Positions 19,901 to 29,616 of a stretch of DNA of 64,000 nucleotides are shown piece after piece. Under the pieces are notes generated by a model, which saw only the letters and a list, made by a program, of their open reading frames with translations, was not told where the DNA came from and did no database searches. The stretch is from the NCBI GenBank assembly GCA_963556695.1, contig CAUWAG010000007.1, positions 1,984,001 through 2,048,000 on the forward strand, written 5' to 3'. Position 1 is the first letter of the stretch, and each line of letters begins with the position of its first letter. The stretch is from Anthostomella pinea. Lineage: Eukaryota; Ascomycota; Sordariomycetes; Xylariales; Xylariaceae. The translations under genes were made by a program, and so were the position numbers.

Positions 19901-22900
19901 GAAACCTCACAGAGTATCTCACCGCATGGCCTTCGTCTCGCCCTCAAAAGAGTGTATGCGGCGTTATCACCACAGCGAGGCTGCAGAAGGCACAAATCAA
20001 ATCGGGTCCCGTACAAGGACAGCTTCGTATATAACCCAATATCCGTAGTCCATGGACCATCCTTATCAATAGGGCGCGACTTCAAACCAAGCTACCCTTA
20101 CAAGATCTCCCCTAATGGGCAATCAAGGGACCGAAGCTGTACTACACGGGATCAGAGCCGCAAAGTGCCTAGCCATCGACTTGCAGTAACCCCTACCGAG
20201 GTAATCAGTCAGAAGCCAGAGTGCAAGGAACACAGCACGGGTAAGATCAGAGAAAAAGACTCGTCTAAAACCATATGCTCCTCAACGCCTCAAGGTCACT
20301 ACTTGTCGGCTGGACATCCAATAAGGCTCCCAAGACAGAGCCATGCCGGGTATTCGGCTAGGTATATCTCTAAGCACCCTGACCCATCTGAAATACAGCT
20401 TCCTTTATTCACGTACACTGTTACACTACAATTGCCGGCTCGTGATTCTCCAGCACCGATCTATAAGCCACAACACGGGGCAAATCCACATGTCATCAAG
20501 GTCTTTATGCTTTTATTTACATAGGCCCAGCATGTGGAAGCTAATGTCACAAGGAAAGCAAGAAGTTCAAATTCCTCCGACCCAACGACGTTCGACCATG
20601 ACAATGAGTACCCCGACTGAACGACGATGCACGACATCAAAGGACCTGTCTCAGCCCGGAGCTAGTCACGTGGGAGCAGCGACACGCCAGCCCAGGGTCC
20701 GCTTCTAGAACAGTCGCACAGACTCAGCCTGCCCTCAAGGGACGGAACGAAGAGTATGTCTGTTATCGCTACTCCTCCGGCAGTGTGACATCTGTAAGTT
20801 ACTAGGGTGTAGCGGATCGGCTACTCTATGACACGCAGGTAGCACCTCCGAGCTATGGGCGCATTGCCGGCTGCGTATCCAGATCGCAGCGAGGAGAAGA
20901 GATGCCAGCGGAGGCTCATGTTGGTTCCCAAGCGCAAGCGTAGGCGCCGGCTACGCTTACAATAGCGTGGGGTAGCTAGGCCGAGATGTATCGTATGTTT
21001 TCACGTGCCAGAGTCTGCATATTACAATAACAATTGCGTATCAAAATAACAACTCGAAGTCGACGACCGCTGTAAGCCGCAGAATCAGTAAATCACAGGC
21101 CGTCATGATTGATAGATACCTCGATGACGTGATTTGACGTGTGGTGCTGTGAGAAGCCGGGCTGTCCAATCACGATGGCGATTGGCCAGGGTGAGAGAAG
21201 GTCCCTGATTGGTAGGTGGACTGTTAATCAATCGAGAGATTCGAGGTTGTGTTGGCTCTGGACATACCAGCATTCTACAAATTTGCGTTTCTGGGCGCGG
21301 TAAGGATAGATGCGTTGGAACTATCCCGTCAAAATGGGGTAGACAATGTCGAACTCGCACGCGTCGAAGGAATCATTTTTACTCGTGAAGCAGCAGACAA
21401 TACCAGTCTCGCCACTTGACGTCAGCTGTGGTGAAGCCTCGGCAAGGCGACGGAAAAGCTCTGGCAAAGAACATTGAAGAAAGGAAACGAGACCCCCATT
21501 TTTATGGGTATGTGACAGTGTGAGGCACTGGCTACCGGCAGATACTTGCGCCCTCTGAGCCGCAGTCGTGCAGGGTCAGCTTGCCTGCATCCAATGGAAA
21601 TGAAAACGCTCGGCGCTTGCATCAATCCTGTGATTCCTGTCGCGACGCGGCGTGATCCACGTCTGAGCACAACGCAGGTAAGATGAGTTCCTCGGGCCTC
21701 CGTCGAAATACGTCAACTGCACACAGGGGAAGACAGACACGGTCTGCGATGACTTTGGGACGATGGCGTTGATGAATGAAAACACTGACCAGCGCAAGTT
21801 TGCGCGATATGGCATATGGCGGAAGCAAACATGCGACCGGCCGACGCCATGGCGATAAGAGGCTGCGAGTGAGTCATAACCAAACGCGCCAAGATGTGCA
21901 TGATAGGACTGCAGGAATGCGGAATGGGGTGGCTGTGCGAGGCTGGGAGCGGCCTGGAGGGAAAAGGGGCAGAAGGGGAAGAGGAAGATAGTGGAAAAAT
22001 TTAGAAGCGGCAACGGCACCAGACAGGGATTGGATCATGGATCCCACTGAGTGTACCGGCATAGGATGAAACCCACTCGGGCAGGCGAACCAAGGATACG
22101 AGACAAGGGGAAGCCCGCCTTCTCATCCTCCTTTTCCCAGCCCATGGCGACGCATGAAAACAAACGGACGAGCGAAAACGACACCTTTGCATGGCAGAAC
22201 AGAATGGCTACAGCGTCGTAAAACGAAGTAATAAATGACGCTTGAGCATGATTCCTGGACATCACCGTTTGTAGGATGCCTGACCGCAAGAGCTGTGCGG
22301 TATTGTATGGTGCTCTGAATGAATCGTCGCGTTAGAAACCGATGGTGTCATTCTGTCCTCGCCGGTCGCGGCTGGTACCCCCGAAACCCCGGAATTGAGA
22401 CCTGTGACGGCTCAACCATGATCATCGCAACCCAAAAATGCACCGTAAGAATGTACTGTGTATGTGCGATGGCATGCCGTCAGCAACCCACGGTCGCATG
22501 GTACTTACTACTCACCGATTGCCGATTGCCGATTGATCGAATAAAATCAATGAGCCCGAACACTTGACTCTCAATCACCAAAGCAAACCGACGAATGTTT
22601 GGCTTCCCAACAATAACAATCACTGCCCACTAGCCGGGCACAGCCGGGAGAACTTGGTGATGTGTCCGTTCGAGATTCCTTCGCGTGGGTTGAGCTTCCT
22701 TCTGGTGGGAATGGGAGGACGATCGACGAAAAACTAGTGGCCAAGAGTCAACCAAGCGGAAAAAGCATCGAAGGATACCTAGGGGACTATCGAAAGAGAT
22801 AGGGGGCAAGGGGGGTGCTGATTGCGCATTCACGGCGTTTCAGTGGGGTGGAGAGTTTGTGTGCCAAGGCTACCCGGGACAGTGCCAGGAGCGGTTGGGG

Positions 22901-23700
22901 TCTAAAACTCCCTAAAGCTCTGGCTCTGGCCACACCCGACCGTCCGTCCATTCTACTGTAGACCTGTCCGATGGAGTGGCTGTTGGATCCGATCCAGCTT
23001 GAATATTGGCGATTGGCAGTGGCCTGATCAGTGGTCCCAGTGCGAAATTGGTGGACGCCAACAGTGTACTGACCAGTGACGATAGCATCGCGCAGGCTAT
23101 CGGTCTGCCGAGTCATGCGCGTGGGTGCGTCCCTGCCAACTGCGTAGGTACGCGCAGAGCAGAGGGGCAAGACACCTTTTGTTTCTCTGACAATACCTGG
23201 GGGCGTATTGTCGCAGAGGCATGCGCCTGTTGGACACTGCGAACGAGGGGATGGATGAACACAGCAACTGCCTAACGCCCGACGACGATGATGATGCCTG
23301 GTGGTGTTGAACGAGGGCAGGATGGCAGGATGGAGGGTTTCTGGTGGTGAGTTGATGGTTGATGGTTGATGCAGATGGTGAGATGGATGGATCAAATGCT
23401 TTTGGGTTTGTTCTGGCCTGTGCAGGAGAGAAAAAGGGACTTGGGGGAACCCAGGGCTCAAGACGGCGCGACGGCGCAGGTTGGCGAGTCGCGAGAGGTA
23501 AAATCAGGGGGTTTTTGGGAGACATGATTGGCCGATAGCCAGGTAGCGCCTCCACTAAGATGGCAGCAGGGAGCAGCAAATTGTGGGCTGCCGCCACACA
23601 AAGCTTGACTATAGGGGCGTGCTGGGGCTGGCTGGGGCGTGTGTGCCAGAAAAGTCAGTGCACAAGCGGCGGAGCAGGCTGGCTTCGAAAAATTATAAAG
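16918..23700. other. Long stretch without a supportable gene
   Basis: The minus-strand promoter of the reductase lies at the left end. Frames in this stretch are short, lack family resemblance or have UTR-like composition. A GGT/GTA trinucleotide tract sits at about 17098-17116. A hairpin is described separately. Some lineage-specific multi-exon gene or ncRNA could be hidden here, but I see no sequence evidence for one. Confidence 0.35.
19789..19815. other. Perfect 10-bp hairpin, possible LTR/promoter remnant
   Basis: ATACGTGGCC (19789-19798) and GGCCACGTAT (19806-19815) are exact inverted repeats separated by AATATAA. Directly upstream is TGTGACTCTGTCACA, itself palindromic, and a TATATATAGGG box follows at about 19837. 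The arrangement looks like the start of an LTR or a strong promoter element, but no matching end was found. Confidence 0.3.
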
Positions 23701-25123
23701 AGCTGGACATCCCCTCAACCTGGATGTTTCGAAAGTCTTGCGCCGAAGTCCGGACCGAACGTCCCCCCCAAAAGTCAACTACCCCCACCCACCACCGAGC
23801 CTCTCGTCCTCATTTGTCAGCAAGCCCTGCCAGCTGTCAGTCTGCCAATCACACCCCCACCTATTGTCCTCATCATTGCCATCGGTCTGTCACCTGCACC
23901 TGCCAGCCACAGCCTGCCAGAGACGACCCACTTTTGAGAGCATCCCCACACCACGTCATCCCCCCGCAACACCACTACAATATCGTAGTCGTTGCCGACC
24001 TGGTCTTATTCATCCATCGTCCATTCACACGGCTCACCACTCACCTCACCTCGTCGTTGCACCTTCATTCAAGTGTGTCCTGTCGTCGGCCGCGCTCGTC
24101 CACCGAAACAGTCATTTCCGACAACGACCAACAAAGGATACTGCGCCCTCGGCCTGCCTGCCTTCCTTTGTTCTTTGCCGCCGACATATCTAGGACTCGA
24201 GTCACCGTCGTCAGACACACGACCTTCCTCCCCGTTCCCCCTCAACCCATCGGCGATACATCTAGCCGCACAGGCCACAGTGCAGTGTAGCCAAGAAACA
24301 GCCCATCTCCAATAGAGGAGAGATCTGAGCAGAAGAGCAGAAGAGAAGTGAAGCAGTCTAGTATCTCGGCTTCCTCGTCGTCGCCTCCGCAGGAACTCGA
24401 GTTCCCTCCGTCGTTGTCGCATCGCATCAGATCCCCGACGTCGTCGATAATCAACCCTCCTCGCAGTCCGCACCTCGTCACGAAGCCTACGATCGCTCCG
24501 ATTTGACCATCGAACCGATCGTTGACCTTTGAGGTCCTGCCCGTGTGTCAGATATATAGGTCTTCGCCAGATCTATCTACCGTATCGCCTTTCGCAGTTG
24601 CTGTTGCATCTGCTGTGTTGGAGAGACATTTACTTGTTTATCTCCTCCACGTCTGCACTTCACTCGGTAAGGCTCTTCTCAATCTATTTCTGCCTTGCCT
24701 TGTCCGGAAGTTGTTGCCATGCTGTGACCGATATTCGTAGAAGTTGGGGGGTTGGTCAGATTGATTTGGCGGTGACCTCGTTGCCCTCCAACCCTATCAG
24801 CCTTATCCCTTATCTCTTATCCTCTGTTGCGCTGCTGCCCCGCGCTGATGCGGTGCCCCACTTTGCCATTTCCCAAAAACTATTTAAGGACCCTTCCTCT
24901 GCCCTCAGTTTCTTCCCTCTCCCACAATCGCCGACGGGATCGCACGATCGCGACAACAACTTTCTGTATTTCTTCCGCGCCTCCATTCATTTCCAACTTC
25001 GCGCACTGCATCGCATTGCATTCTTCGTTTTGACATCCTTTCTGACATTGCACATCATCCGCAGTCCCTCGGTTCAGCTTGCCCTCATTCGTGGAAACAC
25101 AGTGAGCATACATCATCCACAAG
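23701..25123 (+). promoter_or_regulatory. Probable promoter and long pyrimidine-rich 5' leader of the TBP gene
   Basis: From about 23760 to 25100 the plus strand is strikingly C/T-rich (CACC, CTCC and TCTTCC runs), a composition common in promoters and leaders of constitutively expressed filamentous fungal genes. Many short ATGs are present upstream, so either the transcript starts late or the leader contains introns. The transcription start is not determinable by eye. Confidence 0.4.
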
Positions 25124-26076
25124 ATGGACGGCATCCAGACCCATCCCGCCACGGCTGCGCAGGCAAAGGCTTTCACTGCCACCGGCTCTCTCTCGTTCCC
25201 TGGCGGTGCTGTTGAGCTCGGTACACCTGCCTTTGGAGTCGACCAGAACGGACAGCGCCTTGTGAACGCTGGTCCTCAGCAAGGCGGCCCAGTTGCCAAC
25301 GGTACCGGGGTGACTCCCGCCACACCTGCCGCGACTCCTGCTGCTACTCAGGGTGGAAGTGGATTGACTCCTACCTTGCAGTATGTATAACCTGTACGAT
25401 CTGCATGTTTTTGGACTTGGGCTCACCTCGCATGCCAAAAGGAACATCGTCGCTACGGTCAACCTCGATTGCCGATTGGACCTGAAGACGATTGCCCTGC
25501 ATGCGAGAAATGCTGAGTACAATCCCAAGGTACGTTCAATGCGATGCCCCAGGTATTCCTATCACATGCTAATCTCGTGTGAGTAGCGATTCGCCGCTGT
25601 CATCATGCGCATTCGCGAACCCAAGACCACGGCTCTCATCTTTGCCAGCGGCAAGATGGTTGTCACTGGCGCCAAGTCCGAGGACGATTCCAAGCTCGCG
25701 TCGCGCAAATACGCACGCATCATCCAGAAGCTCGGCTTCAATGCCAAGTTCACGGACTTCAAGATTCAGAACATCGTCGGTAGTTGCGACATCAAGTTCC
25801 CCATTAGGCTTGAGGGTCTTGCTTCTCGTCACCACAACTTCAGCTCCTACGAGCCCGAGCTGTTCCCCGGTCTTATCTACCGCATGATCAAGCCCAAGAT
25901 TGTGCTTCTGATCTTCGTCAGCGGCAAGATCGTTCTCACCGGTGCCAAGGTCCGAGAGGAGATCTACCAAGCCTTTGAGATGATTTACCCCGTGCTTCAA
26001 GGTAAGCCCGCATGTTCCACGTCTGTGCATGAACGAATGACTAACATCTTGCCCTGCAGATTTCCGCAAGGTCTAG
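25124..26076 (+). CDS. TBP: TATA-box-binding protein (TBP)
   Basis: The product is the general transcription factor that binds the TATA element and nucleates TFIID, TFIIIB and SL1-type complexes. Four exons: 25124-25380, 25442-25529, 25587-26001 and 26060-26076, with introns of 61, 57 and 58 bases, the second with a GCTAATC branch site. The 258-residue product has a Gln/Pro/Thr/Ala-rich N-terminus of about 85 residues. The near-invariant saddle of two repeats begins at [13 protein letters not shown] and includes [35 protein letters not shown] and [18 protein letters not shown]. The C-terminus YPVLQDFRKV is the normal TBP end and is followed by TAG (26074-26076). The stretch [18 protein letters not shown] replaces the more usual [17 protein letters not shown] and is a small lineage difference. 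Identification is secure. Confidence 0.96.
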
Positions 26077-26232
26077 AACACCTTGAACGACAAGTACGAG
26101 GATAAGCACAAGGTTGACCTGGCCCGCAACAAAGCTGGACTTCCCCCTCTCACGGATGAGGATTTGGCGGCCCAGGATCGCCCCACCACCGTCAAGGCTG
26201 GTGCATCTGCTGTAGCTCGCAAGAAGCAGTAA
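26077..26232 (+). other. In-frame 51-codon open extension directly after the TBP stop
   Basis: Immediately behind the TBP TAG the same frame stays open for 51 sense codons and ends in TAA (26230-26232). It reads [19 protein letters not shown]... and ends ...GASAVARKKQ. Codons look protein-coding: a strong purine-first bias, 34 of 51 with G or C in third position, and a hydrophilic, charged product. Splicing to the AG inside the TAG would put the preceding exon (phase 1) out of this frame, so only readthrough, editing or an ancestral sense codon would append it to TBP. A constrained UTR or chance is the alternative. Confidence 0.4.
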
Positions 26233-27028
26233 CTCACTCTACCCCTCATCCTACCCACGCTTCGCATGGGCACCTTGTACGAGTATATCTCTTCATGATT
26301 TCACGATTTTCCTCCGCCGGCGGTGATCAGGACACAAAGAAAATACAACTTTCACGAGCCCGGATCACTAGTCCCCTGTATCATTGTCATTTCCCACACT
26401 GCATTGCACAGGCGTTCTACAGGAGTGGATCTTTACACCAGGGCCCAGACTGTCTGGTTTCACGGAAAACGTCTCAAAGGATTCGATCGGACGGGACACA
26501 AAGACTGCGACCTGGCATTCACCTACGACACACGCCTGATGGTTGATAATGCCATCATAATTCGACCGATGGAGCATGGGCTAGTCCCAGGGTGAGAGGA
26601 GGGTCTGTGAGGAGGCGCATGGATGAGCCTGACGTCGCGCAGCTGCCTCAAGGATGGCGACTGTTGCAGGCGGGGGAGTTTGTGATGAGCTGCATCAGCA
26701 GTATCATTCGATGGGGGCACGCAGCATATCAATCGCCTCAAGGCATTCATAAGCCTGCGTGGGCTTTTGTGCATTGTGCATGGTGAATGCTCTCTGCCTC
26801 TTTTGCTTGATCAATGCTTCTTGAAGGGCATGATCACAATAGATGCATGCATTTTTGCCTGCCACTTACAGAAACCCGTACTTTAGACGACTCAGCTTAG
26901 AGAATACATTTCAGTACGCACCAAATCATTGCCCAGCTACAATTTTGTGAATTGCTCTTGCTAGCCGGTTTGGGGCTGAGATTTAAGTCTAGCTGCCTGG
27001 TCTATTTCGTCAATGTAGATCATGCTGT
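26233..27028. other. Intergenic, convergent 3' ends of TBP and the flavoprotein gene
   Basis: The stretch holds 3' untranslated sequence of two genes facing each other. No further ORF with family resemblance was found. Confidence 0.45.
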
Positions 27029-28678
27029 TCAATCATGACTCGCCCGATCTAATTCCTCTTGTAATATCAGCCCGGTCCTGCCTCCTCTGCTCCCATCCTC
27101 CGTAGCAATGGACTCCTCGACATCTTCCTCCGCAGCATTCCCATCACTGCGGCTGAGCGCACCACCACCACCCCTCCAAGCCCACTTGTCCGCAAACTCG
27201 GGCGGGCGCCGGCCCACGATGCAGTCGACCACGCTGTCCCCCAGCACGGGCAGGAACTTGAATGCGTGGCCGCTACCACCAGTAGCGATGAAGATCGACC
27301 CCTGCCGCCCGGGCACGTAGTCGACGATCCAATCGCCTGTGGACGTGTCGGTATACCAGCAAAGCCGGGTCCGGAAGAAGGGCCGGTCGTGCAGCGCGGG
27401 CCAGGGGACCAGGCGGCGCAGGGCGCGGCGCAGGTCCTGCTCGCCCTCGGGGGGGATGGCGAGGGTGGGGTCGTTTAGGTGGGTGTGGGGTTGGGAGATG
27501 GTCTGGGGGCGGGAGTTTGTGTTGGTATCGGTCTTGGAGGTGTTGGTGGTAGTGGGTTCGGACTTGGTGTTAGAGCTGGGGTGGGGACCCAGCGGCTTCG
27601 AGGTGACGGTCTTTGGGTTCAGGTAGCCGTAGCCGTGACGCGCGACCTTGAGGACGCCGTCGCACGGCGGGATGATGAAGTGGCCCGTCGACATGTTGAG
27701 CAGCACGGGGATCTTCTCGAGTTTGGCCTGCTCTTCTTCCGTGATGTGCATGTAGGCCAGCACCTGCCCCGTTGCCACGGCCTGCGATTGCAGGTCGAGG
27801 AGCGAGGGCGTCCAGGCGCCTGCCGCTACTATCACGAGGTCCGCGGACAGCCTGCTGCTCTCCCCATCTTCTGCTGATGGCTTCATTGTGGCTCCTGTCA
27901 CCCGCCCGTCTGACGCGGTTTCCAGGCGCTCTGCCGTGCCGTTGACGAACTCGACGCGGTTCGTCGCGAGCACGCGTCTGTATAGCCAGTCCATGCACCG
28001 CTCCGCGTCCGCCCACCCGCTCCCCTCGTTCAGGTACCCCCAGTCTGCAAACTCGCCGCCCGTGCCACTTATGTGTCCGATGGCCCGAGGCGACGGGAGC
28101 ATCCTGATGGAATCCAAGGGGCGGCCCTCGCGCTGTGCTAGAGCTAGCGCGTTAACCCAGCTCCTTTTTGCGTAGCCCAGGGCCGTGGGTACAGTCCTCG
28201 GGGCCGCAACGCCATCCTTGTTCTTGCCGTCTGTGTTCCCGTCCTGGGTCTTTTCCGCACCGCCGAGAACGCGCACGGTATCCCCATTGCCCGCGTCCGC
28301 GGCCAGCAGCAGCCCGGACTCGGAGTAGCGCCCCTCGCGGCCCAGGTCGTCGGCCGGATTTGTAGTTTTGCGGCGCCAGTGCTCCGAGGCGCGCGAGGCG
28401 AGGGACGCGTAGGCCGGGTCGGCGTAGTCGGCGCGGATGATGCGGCTGCTGTCGATGGACGCGGCGTCACGCGCGGGGAAAACGCCCGGCTCCGGCGAGC
28501 GGTCGAGGATCGTGAGGCGCGTCTGCGAGAACTCGGGCCGCTGGGTCAGCGTCCAGGCCGTGCTGAGGCCGAAGGCGCCCGAGCCGATGATGAGGATGCT
28601 GGACGGGGCTTCGTAGGGGGGCGGGTGGCTGCCTGTTGGAGCTGGGTTGCTAGTCGGGTTGTTGGGTTCGGTCGTCAT
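27029..28678 (-). CDS. FAD-dependent amine/amino-acid oxidase, sarcosine/pipecolate oxidase family
   Basis: The single exon is read from the ATG at 28678 (549 residues), preferred over an in-frame ATG at 28810 because the extra 44 residues are unlike the family. Residues 28-38 carry the FAD-binding IIGSGAFGLST (GxGxxG). Next comes SRIIRADYADPAYASLA, typical of monomeric sarcosine oxidase, pipecolate oxidase and fructosyl-amine oxidase relatives. In the C-terminal third, LCWYTDTSTGDWIVD matches the C-x-Y-T-x-T signature whose Cys carries the covalent flavin in this family, followed by GGSGHAFKFLP. Such enzymes oxidise secondary amines to imine/aldehyde plus H2O2, often in peroxisomes, but the C-terminus here (RASHD) is not a clear PTS1. 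A Ser/Thr/Asn-rich insert (SNTKSEPTTTNTSKTDT) is unusual. The substrate is unknown. Confidence 0.85.
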   Translation of the reverse strand: MTTEPNNPTSNPAPTGSHPPPYEAPSSILIIGSGAFGLSTAWTLTQRPEFSQTRLTILDRSPEPGVFPARDAASIDSSRIIRADYADPAYASLASRASEHWRRKTTNPADDLGREGRYSESGLLLAADAGNGDTVRVLGGAEKTQDGNTDGKNKDGVAAPRTVPTALGYAKRSWVNALALAQREGRPLDSIRMLPSPRAIGHISGTGGEFADWGYLNEGSGWADAERCMDWLYRRVLATNRVEFVNGTAERLETASDGRVTGATMKPSAEDGESSRLSADLVIVAAGAWTPSLLDLQSQAVATGQVLAYMHITEEEQAKLEKIPVLLNMSTGHFIIPPCDGVLKVARHGYGYLNPKTVTSKPLGPHPSSNTKSEPTTTNTSKTDTNTNSRPQTISQPHTHLNDPTLAIPPEGEQDLRRALRRLVPWPALHDRPFFRTRLCWYTDTSTGDWIVDYVPGRQGSIFIATGGSGHAFKFLPVLGDSVVDCIVGRRPPEFADKWAWRGGGGALSRSDGNAAEEDVEESIATEDGSRGGRTGLILQEELDRASHD

Positions 28679-29616
28679 GGTGGGTGGTGGTCGTGGAGGG
28701 TAGGTGTGCCGTATAAGAGGTCTCTCGCTCTCTTTCGAGCTCTGAGCTTGCGTCCACTCGCTTTGGAGTTCTGAGGTTGTGCCTACACAAGGATGGTTAG
28801 ATGTCCTCAAATGTACGGGTGAGGTAAAGACATATGTTCGTATGTAGCTGTATATTCATGGAGATAATTCACAGTATATACGAGCTGGCTGAGTCAGTAC
28901 GTCTCCGACTCTGCGAGGTGGAAATATTGATAGCAGATTGCCCCGCAGATGCGGTCTATGTCACTATCATGAGAACGAGAGGTGGGTTGTGACTTCCAGT
29001 TGTGACTTCAAAATGTGACTTGGGTAAGATAAGGAATGATCAATCGATTGATGGCAGAGAGGGAAAGGGCGCCGGTGACGATTTCGTCAATTGCGCACAT
29101 GCAATCTCCAGCCTGGAGCAGGTCGGAGGGGAAGAAAGTCAACAAACTCCGAAGTCGCCTCCCGAATGTGTCATCCCTGTTGACTACAGTATTTTCTCCC
29201 TCAGAAGGTTTTGAGTCCCCCTATCTAGCGCGAGTGGCTTGCGTGCAGAAAACTACCTCACGAGCCTCAAGTGGCTTCTTATCGGGATTATTTCATAATC
29301 AGCCACAACTAGATGCGGCTAGTGTTATATTTTCGCACGCAGGCCACTCGTGGTCGACTCAGAAGCTTCTGAGCGAGAAAACATGGTACCGAGGCAGCAA
29401 GGCTCCGTATGCGAACAACCTCATCCAGCCATTTTCGGCGACATCATTTATTGTGCGCAAGAAGGTGCTCACCCATCGTAACATACGCCCTCAGCTCTAC
29501 CTTGCTGGCAGGCACGTGGAAAACTGCTCAGCACTATCTCCATTCCATATAGAATGCGCAATCCCACGTAGCACACCGTTCCACCTCCCCAACCGGCTTT
29601 TCGTTGCGACTCGACC
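28679..29616. promoter_or_regulatory. Divergent intergenic region between flavoprotein and SR140-like genes
   Basis: The two genes are transcribed away from each other, so this 0.9 kb holds both promoters. The flavoprotein leader near 28680-28720 contains a GT-rich (on plus) tract. No distinct regulatory motif was identified. Confidence 0.4.

Noticed and set aside
22787..23461. 224-codon minus-strand ORF
   Set aside because: Low-complexity His/Pro/Ser/Thr composition typical of translated promoter or UTR sequence, no domain and no neighbouring exons; not supported as a gene.
26060..26130. Alternative splice acceptor at the AG within the TBP stop codon as the explanation for the downstream open frame
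   Set aside because: Exon 3 ends in phase 1. Joining it to 26077 gives a frame that stops after nine codons, not the 51-codon frame.
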